A DNA stretch of 5,895 nucleotides from an uncultured Bacteroidota bacterium. Lineage in GTDB: Bacteria; Bacteroidota; Bacteroidia; Flavobacteriales; Flavobacteriaceae. Location of the stretch: contig CAISUR010000365.1 in assembly GCA_903888655.1 (NCBI GenBank), forward strand, positions 1-5,895, read 5' to 3'. A program made the position numbers and the translations under genes. The notes below the pieces were generated by a model, which was not told the origin of the DNA, made no database searches, and saw nothing but the letters and a program-made list of their open reading frames with translations. Shown here one piece after another: positions 1-5,825 of the stretch (within the stretch, counting starts at the first letter, position 1; each line of letters starts with the position of its first letter).

Positions 1-12
1 AATTATATTAAA

Positions 13-507
13 ATGAAAAAAATTACTATCTTATTTTTGTTAATCTTTGTTGAATTTGTCAATGCCCAAGCTTTTAAGGGTAAGGAAGACGTGAAATTTC
101 AAGTTGGAGCAAACCTTCAAACTGGTGGAACAGGCATTTTTGTTTCTACTGATTTTGGGTTAGGAGAAAATATGTCGTACGGTTTTACATCAAATTATTT
201 ACTATCTGCAAATTCAATTTTTGATGAAAATCCAAAATTCACAGATCGTTTTGATTTAAAAGCTCGTTTCAATGCCAATATCGGTAATGTTTTTAAATTA
301 GATAAATCAATGGATATTTACCCTGGATTAGATTTAGGATTAAGAAACTTTGGAGCTCACGTTGGTTTTAGATATTTCTTTACTAATGGCTTTGGTGTAT
401 TTGGTGAAGTTGGTGCGCCTATAGCCCGATACAATAGTAACATCGATGGATTTAAGTATTTAAACAATCAATTTACATTTAATATTGGCGCTTCTTTCAA
501 TTTATAA
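13..507 (+). CDS. Small exported, probably outer-membrane beta-barrel-like protein
   Basis: The 164-residue product begins with a clear signal peptide: Lys-Lys, a hydrophobic core (residues 4-16), and a predicted cleavage after NAQ at about residue 19. The mature part is rich in alternating aromatic and glycine residues (VGANLQTGGTGIFV, GLDLGLRNFGAHVGFRYFF) and ends in a beta-like segment, FTFNIGASFNL. That pattern suggests a small outer-membrane beta barrel or a beta-rich periplasmic protein. It resembles uncharacterised flavobacterial proteins that I recall being annotated as DUF6646, but I could not check this. There are no cysteines or catalytic motifs. The ATG directly precedes the signal peptide, so the start is secure. 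The next gene follows after 12 bases on the same strand, so the two may be co-transcribed. Function is unknown. Confidence 0.85.
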   Translation: MKKITILFLLIFVEFVNAQAFKGKEDVKFQVGANLQTGGTGIFVSTDFGLGENMSYGFTSNYLLSANSIFDENPKFTDRFDLKARFNANIGNVFKLDKSMDIYPGLDLGLRNFGAHVGFRYFFTNGFGVFGEVGAPIARYNSNIDGFKYLNNQFTFNIGASFNL

Positions 508-519
508 AACAAAAAAATA

Positions 520-1095
520 ATGAGTATTGTTACCGAAAAACGATTGAAAGACAGAAGTGGTTCTGTGTGTGAGATCAGTGGAAGTGATGAAAATTTAGTA
601 GTCTATTTGGTTGAACCAAAAACAGAAGACATTCCTGAAAATTGCATTTTAATTGCCAAAGCATTAAAAAATCAAATTGAAAAACCAGAAACAACCAATC
701 CTAATGATTGGCGTGGTTTAAGTGATAGTATGTGGAATGAAAATCTTCCCGTTCAAATTGTTTCCTGGAGAATGCACGCCCGATTGAAAAATATGGATAT
801 GTTAGAAATGATGTACTTTGACGAAGATGCTTTAGAATGGGCAAAAGCCACAGGTGAAGCAGATGACGACGAAGGAAAAATTATCCATAAAGATTCGAAC
901 AGCAACATACTTTTAGATGGCGATTCGGTCGTTTTAATTAAAGACTTGGATGTAAAAGGAGCGACGTTCACGGCAAAACGTGGTGCAGCCGTTCATAATA
1001 TTAAATTGGTTTGGGATGATCCTAATTTGATTGAAGGAAGAGTGGAAAATCAAAACATTTATATCTTGACACAATACGTAAAGAAAACTAAATAA
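520..1095 (+). CDS. PhnA/YjdM-family protein with degenerate N-terminal zinc ribbon
   Basis: The 191-residue protein belongs to the longer PhnA-domain family (about 190 residues, against about 110 for E. coli YjdM/PhnA). The C-terminal PhnA domain (about residues 122-191) is well preserved: DSNSNILLDGDSVVLIKDLD, then VKGATFTAKRGAAV, and the closing ILTQYVKK. The middle has the family's SDSMWNENLPVQIVSWRM and EWAKATGE motifs. The N-terminus normally carries a CxxC...CxxC zinc ribbon. Here only Cys17 remains of the first pair (CEIS, with Ser20 in the second position), and the second pair is replaced by ILIAKAL near residues 43-49; an unpaired Cys42 lies just before. Zinc binding by this segment is therefore doubtful. 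Despite the 'alkylphosphonate' label, PhnA proteins have no proven role in phosphonate use. There is no Shine-Dalgarno sequence. Family call is sure; function is unknown. Confidence 0.9.
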   Translation: MSIVTEKRLKDRSGSVCEISGSDENLVVYLVEPKTEDIPENCILIAKALKNQIEKPETTNPNDWRGLSDSMWNENLPVQIVSWRMHARLKNMDMLEMMYFDEDALEWAKATGEADDDEGKIIHKDSNSNILLDGDSVVLIKDLDVKGATFTAKRGAAVHNIKLVWDDPNLIEGRVENQNIYILTQYVKKTK

Positions 1096-1144
1096 AATTT
1101 TCAACTTTGGATTGCTTTCAAATAATTTTAATAAAGACTTCAAC

Positions 1145-1747
1145 ATGAAAAACATACAATTACTTATATTATTTCTGCCTTTAATTTTGTTGGGTCAAAA
1201 AAAGGAAGCGGTTTATAAAAAATTAGCAAATCTCACCTGTGATTGTGCTGAAAAAAAAGCAAAAGAAAAGAATTTAACAAGTTATGATTTAGGGATCTGT
1301 ATTTTTGACGCATTGGATCAATTGGATGTAAAAGATCGAAAAACAATTAGTTACAATCCAGACAAAAAGATTGAAACGGGTATCGATATAGCCAAAAGCG
1401 TTGGTGTTGAAATGGCTATTATTTGTCCTAAATATATCAAAATAACAAAAGAGGAAGAACCTCCGGTAATGATTGATTCTACTCAAGCAGTACCCATCAA
1501 CACCATCAAAGGAAGTATTGATTCTATGGTTTCCAATGGATTAAAGTTTATTTATATCATTGATGACAACCATCTTAAAAAAGAATTCCTTTGGCTAGAA
1601 GCTTTTGAAGGGGATTCCTTATTTATTAAAGGAAAAGCAGCTATAGGTGATACAATAGAAATTAGTTATATTGAAACCAATTATTTTGACCCTAAAGAAA
1701 ACGCGTATAGAATATATAATGTAATTACCAGCATTAAATTGTTATAA
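1145..1747 (+). CDS. Secreted four-cysteine protein of unknown function
   Basis: The ATG at 1145 is chosen because it opens directly on a signal peptide (MKNIQLLILFLPLILLGQ); the frame can be read from a TTG at 1112, but that would put 11 hydrophilic residues before it. Cleavage probably follows Gln18, leaving about 182 residues. The N-terminal half of the mature protein is helical and charged, with Cys32, Cys34 (TCDC), Cys52 and Cys94. This could form two disulfides or a metal site; there is no lipobox cysteine, so it is not an obvious lipoprotein. After a Glu/Pro linker (about 103-110), residues 114-200 look beta-rich and include ISYIETNYFDPKENAYRIYN. I do not recognise a named domain. The gene lies 49 bases after the PhnA-family gene and ends at a strong terminator. 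It was likely exported to the periplasm or cell surface. Confidence 0.8.
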   Translation: MKNIQLLILFLPLILLGQKKEAVYKKLANLTCDCAEKKAKEKNLTSYDLGICIFDALDQLDVKDRKTISYNPDKKIETGIDIAKSVGVEMAIICPKYIKITKEEEPPVMIDSTQAVPINTIKGSIDSMVSNGLKFIYIIDDNHLKKEFLWLEAFEGDSLFIKGKAAIGDTIEISYIETNYFDPKENAYRIYNVITSIKLL

Positions 1748-1765
1748 AAGAAATATAAATAAATT

Positions 1766-1795
1766 AAAAGAGTCCCGATTATTCGGGACTCTTTT
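1766..1795. terminator. Bidirectional intrinsic terminator
   Basis: A perfect 13-bp inverted repeat (AAAAGAGTCCCGA / TCGGGACTCTTTT) encloses a four-base TTAT loop. The GC core AGTCCCGA is followed by T-rich sequence on the plus strand (CTTTTGTCTTTATTCT). Read on the minus strand, the stem is likewise followed by a CTTTTAATTTATTT run. It lies 19 bases past the stop of the secreted-protein gene and 26 bases past the stop of the convergent aldehyde dehydrogenase gene, so it suits both transcripts. Confidence 0.92.
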
Positions 1796-1820
1796 GTCTT
1801 TATTCTATTCTACTATGAAA

Positions 1821-3374
1821 TTACAAATCAAACTTAATTCCTTGTGCTAAAGGCAATTGATCCGAATAATTAATCGTATTGGTTTGTCTTCTCATGTATA
1901 CTTTCCAAGAATCTGATCCTGATTCTCTTCCGCCTCCTGTTTCTTTTTCACCGCCAAAAGCACCACCAATTTCAGCACCCGAAGTTCCAATATTTACATT
2001 GGCAATTCCACAATCTGACCCTGCAAAAGACAAGAATTTTTCGGCTTCTTTCATTTCGTTTGTCATAATAGCAGACGATAAACCTTGAGCGACACCATTT
2101 TGTAATGCAATTGCGTTTTCAACTTCACCACTATATTTCATTAAATATAAAATCGGTGCAAACGTTTCGTGTTGAACAATTTCAAACGAATTTTCAGCTT
2201 CAATAATAGCTGGTTTTACATAACAACCTGATTCGTAACCTGAACCTGAAAGTACACCACCTTCAACCAATACTTTTCCACCTTCAGCTTTTGCTTTTTC
2301 AATAGCAGCCAAATAGGTGTTTACTGCATCAATATCAATTAAAGGCCCGATATGATTTTTTTGATCTAATGGATTTCCAATTGTCAATTGTCCATAAGCC
2401 CCAACGATAGCATCTCTAACTTTATCATAAACCGATTCGTGAATAATCAATCTTCTGGTAGAAGTACAACGTTGTCCTGCTGTTCCAACTGCACCAAAAA
2501 CAGCGCCTGGAACCACCACTTTTAAATCGGCTGTTGGTGTGATAATAATCGCATTATTTCCTCCCAATTCTAATAATGATTTTCCGAAACGTTGCGCCAC
2601 AGTAGCGCCCACAATTCTTCCCATTCGAGTAGAACCTGTAGCAGAAATCAACGGAATTCTAGAATCAGTAGTCATCATTTCACCAACTTTATAATCACCG
2701 TTGACGATACAAGAAATACCTTCCGGTAAATTATTGGCTTTTAAAACTTCCGCAATAATATTTTGACAAGCAATAGAACATAAAGGCGCTTTTTCAGAAG
2801 CTTTCCATACACAAACATCTCCACAAATCCAAGCTAATGCCGTGTTCCAAGACCAAACCGCTACCGGAAAGTTAAACGCAGAGATAATACCAACTACACC
2901 AATAGGATGCCACTGTTCTCTCATTACGTGACCTGGACGTTCTGAAGGAATAGTTTGTCCGTTTAATTGACGTGATAAACCTACAGCAAAGTCGCAAATA
3001 TCAATCATTTCTTGAACCTCTCCGTAACCTTCTTGCAAAGATTTGCCCATTTCATAAGAAACTAATTTCCCTAATGGTTCTTTAAGTTCTCTTAATTTAT
3101 TTCCAAATTGACGAACGATTTCGCCGCGCTGTGGTGCTGGCATTGCTCTAAAAGTAAGAAAGGCAGCCGTTGCGGTTTGCATTACTTTTTCATAATCAGT
3201 AGCAGTGGTAGTTCTTACTTTTCCGATTAGTTGACCATCAACTGGTGAATAACTTTCTATGAGTTCTCCGTTTGAAAAATGATTATTTCCTGTTGAAGTT
3301 CCTTCATTAATGGCTTTTACACCAAGGATTTCAAGTGCTTCGGTCATGCCGAATTGTTGAGCTATTGTTGACAT
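1821..3374 (-). CDS. amaB: ALDH7-family aldehyde dehydrogenase (alpha-aminoadipic semialdehyde / piperideine-6-carboxylate dehydrogenase type)
   Basis: This is a full-length 517-residue NAD(P)+-dependent aldehyde dehydrogenase. Catalytic Cys303 lies in AVGTAGQRCTSTRR, the general base Glu269 in LLELGGNNAI, Asn168 in AFNFP, the cofactor-binding Lys191 in VWKASE, and Glu403 in HETFAP. The Rossmann segment is SATGSTRMGR (244-253). The spellings LELGGNNAII, TSGAEIGGAFGGEKETGGG and the end PLALAQ-like PLAQGIKF are those of ALDH7/antiquitin, which oxidises alpha-aminoadipic semialdehyde (from piperideine-6-carboxylate) in lysine breakdown. Cytosolic; no signal peptide. The frame extends 48 codons further upstream, but that stretch is unlike the family, crosses a GC-rich block and contains the likely -7 element, so the ATG at 3374 (MSTIAQQFG) is preferred. 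The neighbour is 3-hydroxyanthranilate dioxygenase, so a role on a kynurenine-derived semialdehyde is possible but not shown. The family is certain; the substrate and symbol are inferred. Confidence 0.93.
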   Translation of the reverse strand: MSTIAQQFGMTEALEILGVKAINEGTSTGNNHFSNGELIESYSPVDGQLIGKVRTTTATDYEKVMQTATAAFLTFRAMPAPQRGEIVRQFGNKLRELKEPLGKLVSYEMGKSLQEGYGEVQEMIDICDFAVGLSRQLNGQTIPSERPGHVMREQWHPIGVVGIISAFNFPVAVWSWNTALAWICGDVCVWKASEKAPLCSIACQNIIAEVLKANNLPEGISCIVNGDYKVGEMMTTDSRIPLISATGSTRMGRIVGATVAQRFGKSLLELGGNNAIIITPTADLKVVVPGAVFGAVGTAGQRCTSTRRLIIHESVYDKVRDAIVGAYGQLTIGNPLDQKNHIGPLIDIDAVNTYLAAIEKAKAEGGKVLVEGGVLSGSGYESGCYVKPAIIEAENSFEIVQHETFAPILYLMKYSGEVENAIALQNGVAQGLSSAIMTNEMKEAEKFLSFAGSDCGIANVNIGTSGAEIGGAFGGEKETGGGRESGSDSWKVYMRRQTNTINYSDQLPLAQGIKFDL

Positions 3375-3406
3375 TATATTATAAGTTTGTTTGTTTAAAA
3401 TTTTAG

Positions 3407-3414
3407 CAAAAGTA
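3407..3414 (-). promoter_or_regulatory. Candidate Bacteroidetes -7 promoter element for the aldehyde dehydrogenase gene
   Basis: The minus strand reads TACTTTTG, an exact match to the Bacteroidetes -7 consensus TAnnTTTG, 32 bases ahead of the ATG at 3374. No TTTG lies at the usual spacing of about 19 bases upstream; the nearest is a TTG at 3444-3446, 29 bases away. The call rests on the -7 box alone. It supports the shorter gene start, because the longer frame would begin upstream of the promoter. Confidence 0.4.
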
Positions 3415-3480
3415 ATGGAATATTTTGAATATTTATCTGGTAACAATTTTGTAATTAGTAATCTTTTAAAGTAATAAAAA

Positions 3481-3502
3481 GCATCCCGACTGCGCCCGAT
3501 GT
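3481..3502. other. GC-rich 22-bp block, possible decayed hairpin or repeat remnant
   Basis: This short GC-rich island stands out in the AT-rich spacer between the dioxygenase and dehydrogenase genes. On the minus strand it holds TCGGG twice in direct orientation (ATCGGGCGCAGTCGGGAT), with CATC and GATG at its ends, followed by GCTTTTT. The T-run just after, 24 to 50 bases past the dioxygenase stop, resembles the 3' side of a terminator, but the arms do not pair well (only about 4-5 bp). It may be a degenerate terminator or a dispersed repeat. Confidence 0.3.
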
Positions 3503-3526
3503 AACAAAGAAGAAACACTAAAAACT

Positions 3527-4066
3527 TTATTTTTTATCCACAAATTTTTCGTTCGTTTCCATTAAAGTACCACAATTGTTACAAGTTCTTTTTTCTTCAG
3601 AATTATAAAATTCTTTAAAATGCGGTAAGAAATCTTTTTCAATATTGTGCAACTCAAAATAAGCCTCATATAATTTATGATTGCAATGGTCACAAAACCA
3701 AAGTAAGCCATCTGTAAATCCCTTACCAGCGCGTTTACGTTCAATTACCAATCCAATAGAGTTTGCAGATCTGCTGGGCGAATGTGGAATTTTAGCAGGT
3801 AGCAGAAACATGTCTCCTGCCGAGAGTTTCATAGCTTTTTTCTGTCCATCTTCTTGAATATAGACCGTGATAGTGCCTTCAAGCTGATAGAATAACTCTT
3901 CAGTTTCATTGTAATGGTAATCTTTTCGGGCATTCGGCCCAGCAACAATCATCACGATATAATCACCAGAATCTACATAAATATTTTTATTACCAACTGG
4001 AGGAACCAGCAAGTGGCGGTTCTCTTCTATCCACTGGTTGAGATTGAATGGTTTTTGAACAGTCAT
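3527..4066 (-). CDS. nbaC: 3-hydroxyanthranilate 3,4-dioxygenase
   Basis: The 179-residue cupin opens the ring of 3-hydroxyanthranilate with O2 to give 2-amino-3-carboxymuconate semialdehyde, which closes spontaneously to quinolinate (NAD precursor) or is degraded further. With the ATG at 4066, the iron ligands fall at His51, Glu57 and His95, and the rubredoxin-like second metal site at Cys125, Cys128, Cys162 and Cys165. These are the numbers known from the Cupriavidus metallidurans enzyme, as are substrate-contacting Arg47 and Arg99; Glu109 probably matches its Glu110. Length is normal for the bacterial two-metal form. A TTG ten codons upstream would extend the frame but breaks this fit. Cytosolic. 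It lies 120 bases downstream of nadD and 152 upstream of the aldehyde dehydrogenase, all on one strand. No clear promoter is seen; TAATTTCG at 4084-4091 is a one-mismatch -7 candidate. Confidence 0.96.
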   Translation of the reverse strand: MTVQKPFNLNQWIEENRHLLVPPVGNKNIYVDSGDYIVMIVAGPNARKDYHYNETEELFYQLEGTITVYIQEDGQKKAMKLSAGDMFLLPAKIPHSPSRSANSIGLVIERKRAGKGFTDGLLWFCDHCNHKLYEAYFELHNIEKDFLPHFKEFYNSEEKRTCNNCGTLMETNEKFVDKK

Positions 4067-4186
4067 AATAAATTTATTTTTTACGAAATTACACAAAAAA
4101 AAGAAAACGATATTGGTTTAAATTAGTGGGCTCTCTCAAAGATTCAAGCTTATAAAAGGAATATCAGATTAGTATACTTAATGAAA

Positions 4187-4768
4187 CTATTTTTTGTAAA
4201 AATTATTATGGTCAACATATTCCCATACTTTTTCAGGTAATAGTGGACGGATATTTTTTTTATTCTTGATACATTCTCGAATAAAAGTGGATGAAAGTTC
4301 AATCACAGGAGCACCAATGCGGTGAATCTTAGAATGATTCACAAATTGCTCATCAATCTCACCTGAATTCAATCTTGGATAAACGTAAATCTCGTGATTT
4401 TCTATAATGAATTCATAGTTTTTCCATTTGTGAAGCGAATTCAAATTGTCTTCGCCCATGATTAATGAAAATTCATGTTGTGGATATTTGTCTTTTAAAT
4501 GCGCTAACGTATTTACGGTGTAATTCGGTTGTGATAATTTAAATTCTATATCAGAAGATTTGATTTTAGGATACTCTTCAGTAGCTAAATTCACTAAATG
4601 TAAACGATGGTAGTCATCGAGTAATGAGCTTTTTTGTTTCAATGGATTGTGGGGTGTGACTACCATCCAAATTTGCCCTAAATCGGAATGTTCTGCCATA
4701 TGATTGGCAATAATCATGTGCCCTACGTGAATGGGGTTAAAGGTTCCGAAATATAAGCCTATTTTCAT
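4187..4768 (-). CDS. nadD: Nicotinate-nucleotide adenylyltransferase
   Basis: NadD (193 residues, EC 2.7.7.18) transfers AMP from ATP to nicotinate mononucleotide, giving deamido-NAD in the cytosol, the step before NAD synthetase. The nucleotidyltransferase motif GTFNPIHVGH occupies residues 8-17 with His14 and His17. Other family features are TPHNPLK (38-44), PNYTVNTL (81-88), the substrate-site MGEDNL...HKWKNYE (104-119) and the ISSTxIR-like motif LSSTFIR (158-164). Length is normal and the start is unambiguous, with MKIGLYFGTFNP as the usual first strand. It is the last gene of the yicC-gmk-S23-nadD series, 33 bases after the S23-family stop, and that spacer consists largely of repeat sequence. 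No hairpin terminator follows within the 120 bases to the dioxygenase gene, so read-through into that NAD-related gene is possible. Confidence 0.97.
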   Translation of the reverse strand: MKIGLYFGTFNPIHVGHMIIANHMAEHSDLGQIWMVVTPHNPLKQKSSLLDDYHRLHLVNLATEEYPKIKSSDIEFKLSQPNYTVNTLAHLKDKYPQHEFSLIMGEDNLNSLHKWKNYEFIIENHEIYVYPRLNSGEIDEQFVNHSKIHRIGAPVIELSSTFIRECIKNKKNIRPLLPEKVWEYVDHNNFYKK

Positions 4769-4775
4769 CAGTTGA

Positions 4776-4808
4776 AGTGAATAGTAAAAAGTGATTAGTA
4801 ATTAGCTT
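4776..4808. repeat. Left copy of the S23-flanking inverted repeat, with an adjoining TAGTGA-type repeat
   Basis: Bases 4790-4808 (AGTGATTAGTAATTAGCTT) are the reverse complement of 5172-5190 at 17 of 19 positions. The left copy overlaps the last two codons of the S23-family gene: its Ser codon and TAA stop lie inside the repeat. Just outside it, AGTGAATAGT at 4776-4785 recurs exactly at 5772-5781, and AGTGATTAGTAA (4790-4801) recurs exactly at 5779-5790, both in the same orientation. This is therefore the same repeat family as the yicC-gmk spacer. Confidence 0.85.
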
Positions 4809-5167
4809 TTGAGTGTCTTTGAAAAAGCATTTATCATTTTTGATAGTTCTTCAATTTGATTTAAAATTTCAGAATACAAAGATTCAACACCAAAGAAACC
4901 TAGCTCTTTTGCTATTATTAATTGTGTTTCTAATTCATATAATGAACCTCTTGAAATGGCTAAAAAATGGCTAAATGTTTTGTTGGTATTTCTTCCATAA
5001 CCTTCTGCGATATTAGATGGAATTGAAACAGAAGCTCTTTTTAATTGATTAGTAAGCGAATATAATTCTTCTTGAGGAAAAGATTTTACCAATTGATAAA
5101 TTAAACGGACAATGGTAATTCCTTTTTGCCAAATTAATAAATCTTTATATGATTTTATTTCACCCAT
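4802..5167 (-). CDS. S23-family four-helix-bundle protein (23S rRNA intervening-sequence type)
   Basis: The 121-residue protein has the hallmark motifs of the family first seen in the intervening sequences of bacterial 23S rRNA genes: SYKDLLIWQKG (6-16), the loop SIPSNIAEGYGR (48-59), and RGSLYELETQL (73-83). Length is typical. The fold is a four-helix bundle that forms a pentamer in the related Avd protein of diversity-generating retroelements; the role of free-standing copies is unknown. Here it is not in an rRNA gene, and no reverse transcriptase or template repeat lies in the window. It sits between gmk and nadD, 18 bases after gmk and 33 before nadD, so it is probably co-transcribed with them. 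Its stop lies in the left inverted repeat, and the right repeat ends only a few bases before its start. The ATG at 5167 (MGEIKSYKD) is the natural family start. Confidence 0.95.
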   Translation of the reverse strand: MGEIKSYKDLLIWQKGITIVRLIYQLVKSFPQEELYSLTNQLKRASVSIPSNIAEGYGRNTNKTFSHFLAISRGSLYELETQLIIAKELGFFGVESLYSEILNQIEELSKMINAFSKTLKS

Positions 5168-5171
5168 TTTT

Positions 5172-5190
5172 AAGCTAGTTACTAATTACT
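5172..5190. repeat. Right copy of the S23-flanking inverted repeat
   Basis: AAGCTAGTTACTAATTACT pairs with the left copy at 4790-4808 with two mismatches. On the minus strand it supplies the TAA stop of gmk (5186-5188) and its last part of the Glu codon, and fills the spacer up to four bases before the S23-family ATG. Like the left copy, it carries an in-frame stop for the gene upstream of it. Confidence 0.85.
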
Positions 5191-5758
5191 CTTGTATAAA
5201 ATTTTTCACCAACTCATACGCTTCTAACTTCGCTACATCCAAATCATAATTTTTAATAATCTTATCGAATTGCGGAGCTGTTGCTAATTCAACATGGGCT
5301 TTTGCAATTCGCATATTGATTTTATCATCTGTTTCGGTGGAACGTTCTTTTAATCGTCGCTTTAATTCGTCAACGCTTGGTGGTTTTACGAAAACAGCTA
5401 AAGTTTCTTGTGGAAATTTTGATTTAATTCTTAATCCTCCAGCAACATCAATATCGAAAATTACATTTTTGCCTTTTGCCCAAATGCGTTCGACTTCACT
5501 TTTTAACGTTCCGTAGAAATTATCGCGATACACTTCTTCCCATTCTACAAAATCTTCGGCTTTAATGTGTTTTTTAAAATCGGCAATCGACATAAAATAG
5601 TAGTCTTTACCATCAATTTCTTCACCTCGTGGTTCGCGAGTAGCGGCCGAAATAGAAAATTCCAGATTCAAATCGTCTTGTTGCAATAAATGTCTTACGA
5701 TAGTGGTTTTGCCCGAACCCGAAGGAGCTGAGAATACTAATAATTTTCCTTTGTTCAT
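5186..5758 (-). CDS. gmk: Guanylate kinase
   Basis: Gmk (190 residues, EC 2.7.4.8) phosphorylates GMP to GDP with ATP, an essential cytosolic step in guanine nucleotide and (p)ppGpp precursor supply. The P-loop SAPSGSGKTT spans 10-19. The GMP-binding part follows: SISAATREPR (35-44) with Arg41 and Arg44, Tyr53, Glu72 in VEWEEV, and Tyr82 in FYGT. DIDVAGG (102-108) and the lid RSTETDD (139-145) with Arg150 complete the family pattern. Length is slightly short of E. coli Gmk (207), as usual for Bacteroidetes. The ATG gives the standard MNKGKLLVFSAPSG opening. Upstream lies yicC, its common partner, separated by 67 bases of palindromic repeat; the stop codon lies in the right inverted repeat next to the S23-family gene. 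Confidence 0.97.
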   Translation of the reverse strand: MNKGKLLVFSAPSGSGKTTIVRHLLQQDDLNLEFSISAATREPRGEEIDGKDYYFMSIADFKKHIKAEDFVEWEEVYRDNFYGTLKSEVERIWAKGKNVIFDIDVAGGLRIKSKFPQETLAVFVKPPSVDELKRRLKERSTETDDKINMRIAKAHVELATAPQFDKIIKNYDLDVAKLEAYELVKNFIQE

Positions 5759-5763
5759 TGTTA

Positions 5764-5825
5764 TAGTGGTTAGTGAATAGTGATTAGTAACTAGTGCTAT
5801 TCACTAATTACTAATAACTAATTAC
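5764..5825. repeat. Palindromic TAGTGA/TAGTAA repeat filling the yicC-gmk spacer
   Basis: An inverted repeat pairs 5764-5780 with 5797-5813 at 15 of 17 positions. The inner 11 bp (TTAGTGAATAG / CTATTCACTAA) are perfect, and one of the two pairings of the mismatched step is restored as G-U in RNA on one strand. The 16-base loop holds GATTAGTAACTAG, nearly the same as the S23-flanking repeats. Further ACTAATTACT copies (5804-5813 and 5817-5826) run up to the yicC stop. In a yicC-gmk transcript this would form a stem in the leader of gmk. No T-run follows on the minus strand, so it is not a classic terminator. Confidence 0.8.

Larger units (their letters stand above)
4790..5190. mobile_element. 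Possible insertion cassette: S23-family gene bounded by inverted repeats
   Basis: The 401-bp unit consists of a single small gene and a 19-bp imperfect inverted repeat at its two ends. It separates gmk from nadD without damaging either. The unit encodes no transposase, and target-site duplications are not evident. Any movement would have to be helped in trans, or the repeats may have grown in place. The call is inferred from the layout alone. Confidence 0.35.

Noticed and set aside
1112..1144. Upstream TTG start for the secreted four-cysteine protein
   Set aside because: It would add 11 polar residues before a typical signal peptide that begins at the ATG at 1145.
1879..2088. Plus-strand open frame opposite the aldehyde dehydrogenase gene
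   Set aside because: It lies entirely antisense to the highly conserved C-terminal ALDH region and shows no family resemblance; it is a shadow of the real gene. The same holds for 3914-4126 and 5316-5516 on the plus strand.
3375..3518. 48-codon N-terminal extension of the aldehyde dehydrogenase frame
   Set aside because: It is unlike any ALDH N-terminus, includes the GC-rich block and the TACTTTTG -7 candidate, and the ATG at 3374 gives the expected family start and length.
4067..4096. TTG-initiated extension of the 3-hydroxyanthranilate dioxygenase
   Set aside because: The ATG at 4066 puts the metal ligands at the known positions 51, 57, 95, 125, 128, 162 and 165; the extension would shift them by ten and relies on a rare start.
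4171..4178. AGTATACT palindrome downstream of nadD as an operator or terminator
   Set aside because: Eight bases is too short to stand out in AT-rich DNA, and it has no extended arms or T-run.
4802..5167. Intervening sequence within a 23S rRNA gene, or Avd of a diversity-generating retroelement
   Set aside because: No rRNA sequence surrounds the gene, and there is no reverse transcriptase or template/variable repeat pair in the window.
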